From Bacteroidota bacterium (GTDB lineage Bacteria > Bacteroidota > Bacteroidia > AKYH767-A > OLB10), in NCBI GenBank assembly GCA_016717725.1, contig JADKFA010000007.1, forward strand, positions 114,111 through 178,110: DNA of 64,000 bases. Reading direction: 5' to 3'. Positions 34,532 through 42,938 of the stretch are shown here, one piece after another. Both the position numbers and the translations under genes were made by a program. Below the pieces are notes generated by a model. It made no database searches, had not been told where the DNA came from, and saw only the letters and a program-made list of their open reading frames with translations. The stretch's first letter is position 1. Every line of letters starts with the position of its first letter.

Positions 34532-35368
34532 ATGAAAAAATTAATTTTAAGTGCATTTATCCTAATTGGATTATGTACCATTAGCCAAGCGCAAGGTTTG
34601 AAAACACCTGCGCCATCTCCAACGCAAACCATTAAACAAGATTTCGGTTTAGGAAGTGTTGAAGTAAATTATTCACGTCCCAGTGTTAAGGGAAGAGTCA
34701 TCTTTGGTGATCTAGTTCCCTTTAATAAAGTATGGAGAACTGGAGCCAATAGTGCAACAACGATTACATTTTCGGATACCACTTTTATTGCAGGAAAGAA
34801 AGTGAATCCAGGAAAGTATGGTTTATTAACTATTCCAGGTGCTACGGAATGGACAATCATTGTTTCAAGTAATACTTCAGTAACGAGTCCTGAAGATTAT
34901 AAAATGGAAGAAGATGTTGTTCGTGTGAAGTCTAATGTAACTACTTTGAAGGATAAAGTGGAGACTTTCACTATTAATGTAGGGAATATTACTACTGCTA
35001 CCTGCGATATTCAATTATCTTGGGAAAATACTCAAGTGAACATGCCCATTTCTGTTGAACTTGATGCTCGTATCATGAAAGATATTGATCGCTATGTAAT
35101 CAAAGATAATCGCCCTTATGGTGCTGCTGCAAATTATTATGCTGAGAATGGTAAGGATATGAAACAAGCAATTGCTTGGTACGATAAAGCGATTGAAAGC
35201 AATCCAAAAGCTTATTGGAATGTTCATGCTAAAGCGAAGTGTTATGCTAAGATGGGTATGGTAAAAGAAGCCATAGAGACAGCCAATAAATCAATTGCAA
35301 TCGCTAAGGAAGCAAAAGATGATAATTATGTAAGCTTGAACGAAAAATTAATTAAATCATTGAAATAA
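34532..35368 (+). CDS. DUF2911 domain protein with C-terminal TPR
   Basis: 278 aa with a signal peptide (MKKLILSAFILIGLCTISQAQ). The DUF2911 domain occupies about 30-165 (VEVNYSRPSVKGRVIFGDLV, FNKVWRTGANSATTITFSD, GKYGLLTIPGATEWTIIVS). The C-terminal ~75 residues hold TPR-like helices (MKQAIAWYDKAIESNPKAYW). The domain is common in exported Bacteroidota proteins and its function is unknown; the fold is probably a beta-sandwich. It is a single gene ending at a strong bidirectional hairpin at 35392. Confidence 0.9.
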   Translation: MKKLILSAFILIGLCTISQAQGLKTPAPSPTQTIKQDFGLGSVEVNYSRPSVKGRVIFGDLVPFNKVWRTGANSATTITFSDTTFIAGKKVNPGKYGLLTIPGATEWTIIVSSNTSVTSPEDYKMEEDVVRVKSNVTTLKDKVETFTINVGNITTATCDIQLSWENTQVNMPISVELDARIMKDIDRYVIKDNRPYGAAANYYAENGKDMKQAIAWYDKAIESNPKAYWNVHAKAKCYAKMGMVKEAIETANKSIAIAKEAKDDNYVSLNEKLIKSLK

Positions 35369-35391
35369 TAAACTGATATTTAATTTAAACT

Positions 35392-35425
35392 AAAATAGCC
35401 TAAGGTTTAAACCTTAGGCTATTTT
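35392..35425. terminator. Bidirectional terminator between converging genes
   Basis: A perfect 34-nt palindrome (arms AAAATAGCCTAAGGTTT) flanked by A on one side and T on the other. It lies between the DUF2911 gene stop (35368) and the converging lipoprotein gene stop (35452). Confidence 0.88.
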
Positions 35426-35451
35426 TATGCATTTTTAATACGAGATTTTTT

Positions 35452-36000
35452 TTATTTTAATACTTCGCCTTTAAATGTTGCGGACATAGTGAGTTTAACA
35501 TTAAAACTATGATCGATTGGGCCAGTGGTAAATCCTTTAAGATTCACTTTGAACTTGGTTTGTTTGAAATAATTAATCAATTCAACATCTTGAACATCTA
35601 AAAATATTTCCGTTTGTCCTCCTGTAGGGACTGGATCTTTTCCAGCAAATTCAATGAGTGAAGTGCCAGCCAAATTACTGATTTCACTTTTTATCCTAGT
35701 AACAAGATCAAAGGTGTATGGATTGGGATCTGTATCTTCTATTTCAAGTTTTACTGCTGTTACTTTTATCGATTTTAAATTGTCAACTCCCACTCCTTGA
35801 CCAGAAACAAGTCCTTGTATATCACTTTCAAATTCAATTACGCCTAAATCAATGTCTCCTTGTGTAGTAGTTGGATCCACCGTAATAGTGGCAGTAGCGT
35901 AGTCATTTGAAAAACTAAATCCGGTTAAACTTTCATCATCACAAGAAGTAGTGAGAGAAATAAGCATGAATACTAATGCTAAACTAATTAGATTTTTCAT
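35452..36000 (-). CDS. Small predicted lipoprotein of unknown function
   Basis: 182 aa from the ATG at 36000. The N-terminus MKNLISLALVFMLISLTTSC fits a lipoprotein signal with the acylated cysteine at residue 20. The mature protein is beta-rich and acidic (VDPTTTQGDIDLGVIEFESD) with no family I recognise; size and pattern suggest a single beta-sandwich. An upstream ATG at 36027 would add nine residues before the signal and is unlikely. It is convergent with the DUF2911 gene and probably sits in the outer membrane. Confidence 0.8.
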   Translation of the reverse strand: MKNLISLALVFMLISLTTSCDDESLTGFSFSNDYATATITVDPTTTQGDIDLGVIEFESDIQGLVSGQGVGVDNLKSIKVTAVKLEIEDTDPNPYTFDLVTRIKSEISNLAGTSLIEFAGKDPVPTGGQTEIFLDVQDVELINYFKQTKFKVNLKGFTTGPIDHSFNVKLTMSATFKGEVLK

Positions 36001-36066
36001 AGGTTTTTGTATTAAATTAGGATGCAAGTTAAGACTAATTTGAGAAATAAAAAAGATGATATTTAC

Positions 36067-37779
36067 CTAAGTTGGATTTGTAGCACTTCTAATAGGTAAA
36101 TTTAGTAAAAAAGCGATGAAAATCACTAAAAAACAGCCAATTAAATTGAGCCATAGGAATGAAATGGTGTCAGAAAAGTAGATGGCAATAACGAGCACTT
36201 CGGTGATTAGGGCGGCAATGAAGACAGCATGTCCCTTGATTGATTTTAAGAACAAAGCGACCATAAAGATGCCAAGTATGGTTCCATAAAATAGGGATCC
36301 TAATATATTGACAGCTTCAATCAGTGAACCTAATTTTCCTGCTATAGAAGCTACGACAATAGAGAATATTCCCCACCCGAAAGTGTAAAGTCGTGAGAGG
36401 AAGAGATTTTTTTTATCGGTTCGATCTTTGGGTCGTATTTGATGATGCCAATCTACCACACAGGTTGATGCCAATGAATTTAAAGCTGCAGCTATGGAAC
36501 CCCAAGCTGCTAAAAATATGATAGCAATGAGCAATCCTACCAATCCTTTTGGTAAATGATGAACGACAAAATGCAGGAAAATGTAATTGGTATCGTTTGT
36601 GTCCGCTAGCGGATCTGATATTTTTATTTGCTCCGCCGCATTTTTTCGAAGAGAGAGAAGTTCGTTGTTATGTTGAGTAAGTTCATTCTTAAATTTTTGT
36701 TCTGCTTCTATATCGTGACGTTTCTTGGCATCTAAATAATGAATGGCAGATTGTTCATTTTGTTTTCTTACGACCGAATATTGCGATTCAAGTTTTGCAA
36801 TTTCTTCTCCTGCAATACCCCTTTTTGCTTGTTCAAGTTGTTTGCTATTGTAGTTGATTGGACCTTCATAAATTGTATAAAAGGTGAAAACCATTGCACC
36901 CACAAGTAAAATTAAAAACTGCATCGGGATTTTTACAAAGCCATTCATTAATAATCCTCTTCTGCTTTCACTTAAATTTTTCGCCGTTAAATACCGTCCT
37001 ACTTGTGATTGATCCGTTCCAAAATAGGAGAGTGCAAGAAAAAATCCACCAATGATTCCACTGAAAAGATTGTATTTATCTTTCCAGTCAAAACCTTTTT
37101 CTGTAAAACCGGTTGTAATAACATTTAGTTTTTGAGAGGCTCCTGCAATGCTTAATGAATCCATAAAATTCATTGAGTCGGGAAGTAAATGGATGAGCAT
37201 ATATCCTGCAATAAACATCGCTATAAAAATGATGATGAGTTGTTGTGTTTGCGTATAAGAAATGGCTTTAACACCGCCACTCACTGTATAGATAATCAAA
37301 AAACCTCCCATGATTACATTGGTGATATATATGTTCCAGCCCATCAAGGAGGATAGAATAATGGATGGAGCATAAATACTAATTCCAGTACTGAGTCCTC
37401 GCTGAAGAAGAAATAAAAAGCTAGTAAGAAGTCTTGTCTTTCTGTCGAAGCGCTGTTCTAAGTATTCATAAGCGGTATAAATATTTAATTTTTGATATAC
37501 TGGAAGCAGGAAAATGCAAATGAAAATCATTGCGAGAGGAAGCCCAAAATAATATTGTACAAATCGCATTCCGTCTGTGTAGGCTTGACCAGGTGCTGAG
37601 AGAAAAGTAATGGCACTGGCTTGTGTAGCCATGATTGAAAATAAAATCATATACCATGGCATGGATCTGTTATTTAGAAAATAACTGTTGAGGTCTTTTT
37701 GTCCTCTGCTTTTAACCATGCCATATACGATGATGGTAATCATCGTTAAACATAATACGATCCAATCAATGTTACTCAT
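36067..37779 (-). CDS. Sodium:solute symporter (SSS family) with a long hydrophilic insert
   Basis: 570 aa with about 13 membrane helices. Family signatures include FSIMATQASAITFLSAPGQA near the N-terminus and SYFGTDQSQVGRYLTAKNL near residue 250. Between two later helices lies an ~85-residue charged segment (from about 300: NSKQLEQAKRGIAGEEIAKL ... RHDIEAEQKFKNELTQ) with coiled-coil character, unusual for the family. The substrate is unknown. The start overlaps the stop of a 36-aa membrane protein (ATGA), itself coupled to the PIG-L deacetylase gene, so the symporter may import the product or substrate of that enzyme. Confidence 0.92.
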   Translation of the reverse strand: MSNIDWIVLCLTMITIIVYGMVKSRGQKDLNSYFLNNRSMPWYMILFSIMATQASAITFLSAPGQAYTDGMRFVQYYFGLPLAMIFICIFLLPVYQKLNIYTAYEYLEQRFDRKTRLLTSFLFLLQRGLSTGISIYAPSIILSSLMGWNIYITNVIMGGFLIIYTVSGGVKAISYTQTQQLIIIFIAMFIAGYMLIHLLPDSMNFMDSLSIAGASQKLNVITTGFTEKGFDWKDKYNLFSGIIGGFFLALSYFGTDQSQVGRYLTAKNLSESRRGLLMNGFVKIPMQFLILLVGAMVFTFYTIYEGPINYNSKQLEQAKRGIAGEEIAKLESQYSVVRKQNEQSAIHYLDAKKRHDIEAEQKFKNELTQHNNELLSLRKNAAEQIKISDPLADTNDTNYIFLHFVVHHLPKGLVGLLIAIIFLAAWGSIAAALNSLASTCVVDWHHQIRPKDRTDKKNLFLSRLYTFGWGIFSIVVASIAGKLGSLIEAVNILGSLFYGTILGIFMVALFLKSIKGHAVFIAALITEVLVIAIYFSDTISFLWLNLIGCFLVIFIAFLLNLPIRSATNPT

Positions 37780-37886
37780 TCGAAAAATTGACTAAAGTAG
37801 GTGTAGAAAATTATTTGTAAAAGAAGAAAGAGAAACAAAGCCCCATATTTCTTTAGCCAGAATATTTTCGTGTTCGATTCGTTCAT
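37776..37886 (-). CDS. 36-aa single-span membrane microprotein coupled to the symporter
   Basis: The protein starts MNESNTKIFWLKKYG, then has one hydrophobic helix (ALFLFLLLQIIFYTYF), ending SQFFE. The ATG at 37886 overlaps the PIG-L stop (TAATG) and its stop overlaps the symporter start (ATGA). Two precise junctions with no spare bases strongly suggest a real, translationally coupled gene. Some SSS transporters have small membrane partners (for example YhdT with PanF, YjcH with ActP), so this could be an accessory subunit. It is shorter than those and I recognise no family. An upstream in-frame ATG at 38003 lies inside the PIG-L gene and is not preferred. Confidence 0.65.
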   Translation of the reverse strand: MNESNTKIFWLKKYGALFLFLLLQIIFYTYFSQFFE

Positions 37887-40348
37887 TATTTTTTCTGACC
37901 TATCATATTTGCAAATAGTTTGTAGGCACCTGGCACACCTGCAGGAAGTTGCCGAAAAAAGGAAATTCCTGTGTAGATGTATTTTCCTTTTCCATATTGA
38001 CATCGAATTAAGCTACCTTCTTGCGGACTATCATCTTTGTCATTCATTAAAATTAAGTTGGTGTAATTGCTATCTATTTTGCTGGCAAAGTAAAGCCCTC
38101 TTTCTTGTACCCATCCTTCAAAATCTTTCTCTGTCAATTTATTTGGTGAATTAAAAATGGGATCATTGGGTTGTGTAAAAGTTACTTTTGCTAATTCATC
38201 GGTTACGCGATTTCTTCCAATAGTAAAGGGGTAGGGGGTTTTAAAGGTCGACGGATGTAGATTTGAATTGGTATTGTATTGAACAATAAATGTACCACCA
38301 TCTTCCATGTATTTAAACAAGGGCTGAACTAAATTTGCTAATTCTTCATCGGTATTGTAAGCTCTAATTCCTGTGATGATTGCGTCGTATTTTTTAAGAT
38401 CCATGCTATGAAGTGCTATTGCATTCACTTCATCAACTTTAAATCCAATTTTACGAAGGGAGGATGCTACTTCATCACCCGCACCTTTGATATAAAGAAT
38501 ATTCTTACTTCCAATTTTGATATCTACTTTCTGAAGATCAATTTGTAATGTTGGAAACCAAGTAATTCTTGGAATATGGTTATAGTTGATGGATGTATTT
38601 CCTTGTAAATTATTCCATTTCTCATTTCCTGTTTTGAAACTGAATGAAGTTGTACCATTCGTTGTATTTACCCCTTTCGCCTGAATTGAAAATCGAATGG
38701 TTGTTGGTGTTGAATTTGCTTTAAAGTTTATTGTGGTGTCTTTAAAACTAGACTTCCATTCGTCATTCGAAATTGTTGAATTGATGGTTATGCTTGTATC
38801 CGTTGCACCCCAATACTGAAGTAAGAGTTCATATGTTTTTGGTTGATCATTGAGAAAAATAGATTTATTTTCACTGAGATTTCCAGTTAGTATAGGAGAA
38901 ATTATTAAAGGATGAATAAGTTCGCCTCTTACAGGGTCTGTCTCCTTATATAATACAGGAATTTGAAGAAGTAGTGTGTCATTTTTAATATACAATTCGG
39001 CGGAAACGAACATAGGTACATCATTCCAAGGCTTTCCAATTTCTCTTTTATCTGGAATAGTAAAAACGCCAATGGGGTGATTTTCTATTAACCAATAAGG
39101 CTGTGAGTTGGTTGGGCTTCCAGCAAGAACCATTTTTCGAGATTGAAAAAGTTGTTTTGTCAGTGAAAAAGAATTGGATGAATCGGAATATATTGCACCG
39201 TTAACTTTCAAAGTGGCTTCTGGATAATTTCTGAGTATAGATTGAAATGTAATATGAATTGTATCCTGTTCTGCATATCGTTCTCTGTAGGAATACGCCG
39301 ATGTCCACAATCCAATTACATCTTTAATAATTTTTTCTATTTCTTTTAGCTTTTGTTTTTGTATGGTGCTGGAAGGCATTTTGCGAATAAACGATCGAGC
39401 TTTTAATAAATCATCTATAGAAGTAGATGGATTTTGAAAGTTGTATTCTTTAATTATTTTTTGCAGCAAAGAGGAAATTACTTTTCCTGAGGCAGATTGT
39501 TCCCAAAATGAAGGAATGTTTGCGAATGGATCCGTCACTAGCGTATCGCCTGCTACAGGACTGAAATATTCGAGTTGTGTGCCTCGTTGACTAGGTACAC
39601 CAAATCCTTGACTCTTATGTTGCGATCTACTTTCTGCCGCTATTTCTCCATTGCTTTTTCCATCTAAAATATTATATCCACCCGCATCAATTTTTAATTG
39701 TTGTTCAGTGGTTGTATTGTTGGAGCCAAATCGAAACGTATTCCAGTAAATTCTTTTTACTTGCCAACTACCAAATTCTTCAACTTGATATGGGAAAATT
39801 TTAGGATCGGAAGCGGCGTCAAATGCCTCTTTAGCTAAAATAGCACTCGAGCTATGATGACCATGTCCTGCTCTGCTGTCGGGTGGAAAGCGACAAATTA
39901 TGACATCGGGTTTAATTTTTCTAATTACATAAACTAGGTCCTCCAATACTTTTTCCTTTTCCCAAAATTCCAATGTTTCATCTGATGTTTTGGAGTAGCC
40001 AAAGTCATTGGCTCGTGTAAAAAATTGTTCTCCTCCATCAATAGTCCTTGCTGCCATTAATTCTCTTGTTCTTATGAGTCCTAAGTTCTCACTCAGTTCT
40101 GATCCTATTAAATTTTGACCTCCATCTCCTCGAGTTAAAGAAATATAGGCCGTGCGAAAAAGTTTTTCTTTTGACATCCATGTAATGAGTCGTGTATTTT
40201 CGTCATCAGGATGTGCAGCAATGTAAAGAACAGTAGTAGTTACTTCAAGTTTTTTAATTGATTGAAATATTTCTGTTGATGGTTGACCAGAAAGTTGTGA
40301 ATTGAGTAAACTGAGTAGAACAAAGAGAAAGGAGGAAGTCTTTTTCAT
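37886..40348 (-). CDS. Exported PIG-L family deacetylase with a C-terminal ThuA-like domain
   Basis: 820 aa with a signal peptide (MKKTSSFLFVLLSLLNSQLSG). The PIG-L/LmbE domain follows with its zinc motif in YIAAHPDDENTRLITW and the third histidine region RAGHGHHSSSAILAKEA. The middle is beta-rich. The end (YDAIITGIRAYNTDEELANL, GGTFIVQYNT) resembles a ThuA/GATase-like domain. The family removes N-acetyl groups from amino sugars or their conjugates; a periplasmic sugar substrate is likely. A -7 box lies just upstream. It is coupled to a microprotein and a symporter, suggesting a deacetylate-and-import unit; this is an inference. Confidence 0.9.
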   Translation of the reverse strand: MKKTSSFLFVLLSLLNSQLSGQPSTEIFQSIKKLEVTTTVLYIAAHPDDENTRLITWMSKEKLFRTAYISLTRGDGGQNLIGSELSENLGLIRTRELMAARTIDGGEQFFTRANDFGYSKTSDETLEFWEKEKVLEDLVYVIRKIKPDVIICRFPPDSRAGHGHHSSSAILAKEAFDAASDPKIFPYQVEEFGSWQVKRIYWNTFRFGSNNTTTEQQLKIDAGGYNILDGKSNGEIAAESRSQHKSQGFGVPSQRGTQLEYFSPVAGDTLVTDPFANIPSFWEQSASGKVISSLLQKIIKEYNFQNPSTSIDDLLKARSFIRKMPSSTIQKQKLKEIEKIIKDVIGLWTSAYSYRERYAEQDTIHITFQSILRNYPEATLKVNGAIYSDSSNSFSLTKQLFQSRKMVLAGSPTNSQPYWLIENHPIGVFTIPDKREIGKPWNDVPMFVSAELYIKNDTLLLQIPVLYKETDPVRGELIHPLIISPILTGNLSENKSIFLNDQPKTYELLLQYWGATDTSITINSTISNDEWKSSFKDTTINFKANSTPTTIRFSIQAKGVNTTNGTTSFSFKTGNEKWNNLQGNTSINYNHIPRITWFPTLQIDLQKVDIKIGSKNILYIKGAGDEVASSLRKIGFKVDEVNAIALHSMDLKKYDAIITGIRAYNTDEELANLVQPLFKYMEDGGTFIVQYNTNSNLHPSTFKTPYPFTIGRNRVTDELAKVTFTQPNDPIFNSPNKLTEKDFEGWVQERGLYFASKIDSNYTNLILMNDKDDSPQEGSLIRCQYGKGKYIYTGISFFRQLPAGVPGAYKLFANMIGQKK

Positions 40349-40368
40349 GAAGAATTATTGATTTGCAC

Positions 40369-40376
40369 CAAAGATA
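40369..40376 (-). promoter_or_regulatory. -7 box for the PIG-L / microprotein / symporter operon
   Basis: The minus strand reads TATCTTTG (TAnnTTTG), 20 bp before the ATG at 40348. No clear -33 element is seen. Confidence 0.4.
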
Positions 40377-40575
40377 ATTATCTGAGAATTTCTGTGGTCA
40401 TTATTCCGAATTCTTTTCGGTTTTTATATTGTTGAGATAAATGGAACTTAATGGAGTTGGAAGGGAAGGTGTAATTCATGCCAAAGTAGTGAGCCAATTT
40501 TCTTTGTGGTTAGTAATCAGGCGTTAATGAAATATTTTAATGCATTTTTATTCTTCAATTTTTAAATAATTGGGA

Positions 40576-40606
40576 CTTGAATTTATCATTAGCTTTTTTA
40601 TCTTTG
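40576..40606 (+). promoter_or_regulatory. Promoter of the Omp28-like gene
   Basis: CTTG (40576-40579), a 19-bp spacer, then TATCTTTG (40599-40606), 33 bp before the ATG at 40640. It fits the Bacteroidota consensus well. Confidence 0.5.
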
Positions 40607-40639
40607 GTTAATCATTAGTTCACTATAAATCACAATCAA

Positions 40640-42700
40640 ATGAAGAAGTTTAACTTATTAATTGCAGCGTTCATGTTCTTAACTGCTGCTGTAAATGCTC
40701 AGTATTACTACGTTCCTTATCAAAATGCAGGAACAAATCCTGGCGGATTAAATTCTGATTCTGAGTTTCCTGCTGGCACTGGGGGATTAGATCCTTCATG
40801 GACAGTAATTCTGGATTCTTCTTTAACACCAGTGTGGTCCCCACTAGTTACATTACCATTTTCTTTTAATTTTAATGGAGCTCCCGTTACTCAATGTAAA
40901 GTATCAAACAGTGGAGTTCTTACTTTCAATACAAGTGCTGTTACAGTACCTGGATTTGTTACTGCTGCATTACCGAATGTAAATATTCCTGATAATTCGG
41001 TTTGTATATTGGGTATCAGGGGCACACAGGCAAGTGATAATGTAGTTACTAAAACATTTGGTGTAGCTCCCAATCGGCAGTTTTGGTGTATGTTTTCGTC
41101 ATTTTCTACTTCCAATGCAAGCGTATGGACATATTGGTCAATTGTATTGGAAGAATCGTCAAATAATATTTATATTGTTGATCAACGTCATAATTTCAAT
41201 GTAAGTGTATCGGCAGGAATTCAGTTGAACCCAACTACCGCTTTTTCGGTTGTTGGATCTCCCGCACTCCATCCATTAGCAGGAACGGATCCAACTTCAA
41301 TTGATAATACTTATTATCAATTTATTTATGGTACACAAGTCGCAATCCAAACAAAGCTGAGTTCAATTACTGTGGATAAATATTTAATAGTTCCAGGACA
41401 AGTTTTTATTGAAGGTTCAGTTCTTAATTTGGGAGCTAATCCGATAGCAAGTATGGATGTTAAGTATGAATCTAACGGTACTGTGTATACTCATTCACTT
41501 ACCAGTTTAAATATTCTATCTAATACATCATATTCATTTATTCATTCCACTCCTTTAAGTATTCCTGTTGCTGCAGCTTATCCTGTCAAAATTTGGGTAG
41601 ATGTAATTGGTGATGCAGATCATTCCGATGATACATTAAATACCGTCGTTACGGGTCTTTCATTTCAAACTACAAAGAGAGTCCTAATTGAAGAAGCTAC
41701 TGGGACTTGGTGTGGATGGTGTCCGAGAGGCGCTGTTTATACTGAACAAATTGATACAGTGCATTTGGGCTCTGCAATTGTCGTTGCCGTTCATAATGCA
41801 GATCCAATGGCTGATGCCGTTTATGATGGAGGTATGAATGATCCGAATTTAATCGGAGGTTATCCAAGTGGACTCGTTGATAGAGTTGATCTCGATGTAG
41901 ATCCTACAGCATTTGCTGCTAGTTATATGAATCGAATTAATGATGTATCTCCTGCTGATGTTGGAGTAAGTGCCTATTTTAATTCGGTATCTCGCCAAGT
42001 AGATGTAGTCGTATCTGCAACTTTCGCAGCAGAGCTGGCAGGTAATTATAGATTGAATGCAGTATTAGTAGAAGATAATGTGATTGGAACTAATTCAACC
42101 TATAGCCAGTCTAACTATTATAGTTTTGCTTCTAATAATCAACCCTTAGTAGGTGCTGGACACAACTGGCAAACTGAACCAAACCCAGTTCCTTTTTCAA
42201 GTATGGTTTATAATTTTGTTGGTAGAAATATTATGGGCGGATTTGAAGGCCAAACAGGATCGGTTCCTTCTACTGTTTTTAGTGGAACTACCTATTCTTA
42301 TACGTTCTCAACTACAATTCCTATCACCTGGAATGCAAGTAATATGCGTGTCATTGGAATGTTGCAAGATGCAGATCTTAGTTCTGTGTTGAATGTAAAT
42401 CGTGGTGCTTATGGAATTACTACAACTGTTAAGGAATTAGTTGCGGATGCATTTTCAATGTCTGTTTACCCAAACCCTGCTAGTCAATCTACGCAGTTAG
42501 AAGTGAATTTAAAGAATTCTTCTAAGTATGTAATTGAGATGTTCGACATGTTAGGTAAGTCAGTGTATTCTCAGCAATTCAATGGTTCAACGGGCAAGAA
42601 TGTATTCAATATTCCTTTGAATGGATTAAATGCTGGAATGTATATGGTTAAAGTAAATGTGAATGGATCTGTTTTAACTTCCCGACTTATTGTTAAATAA
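40640..42700 (+). CDS. Omp28-like secreted protein with a T9SS type A sorting domain
   Basis: 686 aa. The signal peptide is MKKFNLLIAAFMFLTAAVNAQ. A beta-rich N-terminal half precedes the Omp28 thioredoxin-like domain, which begins KRVLIEEATGTWCGWCPRGA with a CxWC redox-type motif, followed by VVAVHNADPM and GYPSGLVDRV. The last ~75 residues are a type A sorting domain (SVYPNPASQSTQLEVNL, LNGLNAGMYMVKVNV, TSRLIVK). Surface-bound thiol chemistry or protein binding is possible, but the function of Omp28 domains is not established. The gene has its own promoter and terminator. Confidence 0.92.
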   Translation: MKKFNLLIAAFMFLTAAVNAQYYYVPYQNAGTNPGGLNSDSEFPAGTGGLDPSWTVILDSSLTPVWSPLVTLPFSFNFNGAPVTQCKVSNSGVLTFNTSAVTVPGFVTAALPNVNIPDNSVCILGIRGTQASDNVVTKTFGVAPNRQFWCMFSSFSTSNASVWTYWSIVLEESSNNIYIVDQRHNFNVSVSAGIQLNPTTAFSVVGSPALHPLAGTDPTSIDNTYYQFIYGTQVAIQTKLSSITVDKYLIVPGQVFIEGSVLNLGANPIASMDVKYESNGTVYTHSLTSLNILSNTSYSFIHSTPLSIPVAAAYPVKIWVDVIGDADHSDDTLNTVVTGLSFQTTKRVLIEEATGTWCGWCPRGAVYTEQIDTVHLGSAIVVAVHNADPMADAVYDGGMNDPNLIGGYPSGLVDRVDLDVDPTAFAASYMNRINDVSPADVGVSAYFNSVSRQVDVVVSATFAAELAGNYRLNAVLVEDNVIGTNSTYSQSNYYSFASNNQPLVGAGHNWQTEPNPVPFSSMVYNFVGRNIMGGFEGQTGSVPSTVFSGTTYSYTFSTTIPITWNASNMRVIGMLQDADLSSVLNVNRGAYGITTTVKELVADAFSMSVYPNPASQSTQLEVNLKNSSKYVIEMFDMLGKSVYSQQFNGSTGKNVFNIPLNGLNAGMYMVKVNVNGSVLTSRLIVK

Positions 42701-42730
42701 TTCAATCTGTTAAATAAAGAGTTATTATTA

Positions 42731-42795
42731 AATCCTCTTTGCAACTTCATATTTTCCCCATAAAATGGGATATGAGGGGCAAAGAGGATTTTTTT
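42731..42795 (+). terminator. Terminator of the Omp28-like gene
   Basis: A 12-bp stem AATCCTCTTTGC/GCAAAGAGGATT encloses a second imperfect hairpin and ends in a T run. It begins 31 bp after the stop codon. Confidence 0.85.
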
Positions 42796-42938
42796 GGCTA
42801 AACATTTAGGATTGGCTCCTATAATTTTCTTTTTAACTTATTTGGAATAATCACCAAAAAACAGATGAAATTGTTGGGAATATTGATTAATTTTTCATAA
42901 AATTGTATCCGATCAAAAATGTGTTTGCCTTTGAGAAG

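Noticed and set aside
37776..38003. 75-codon version of the membrane microprotein
   Set aside because: The extra 39 codons lie inside the PIG-L gene and are basic without a family match; the ATG at 37886 gives the precise TAATG junction.
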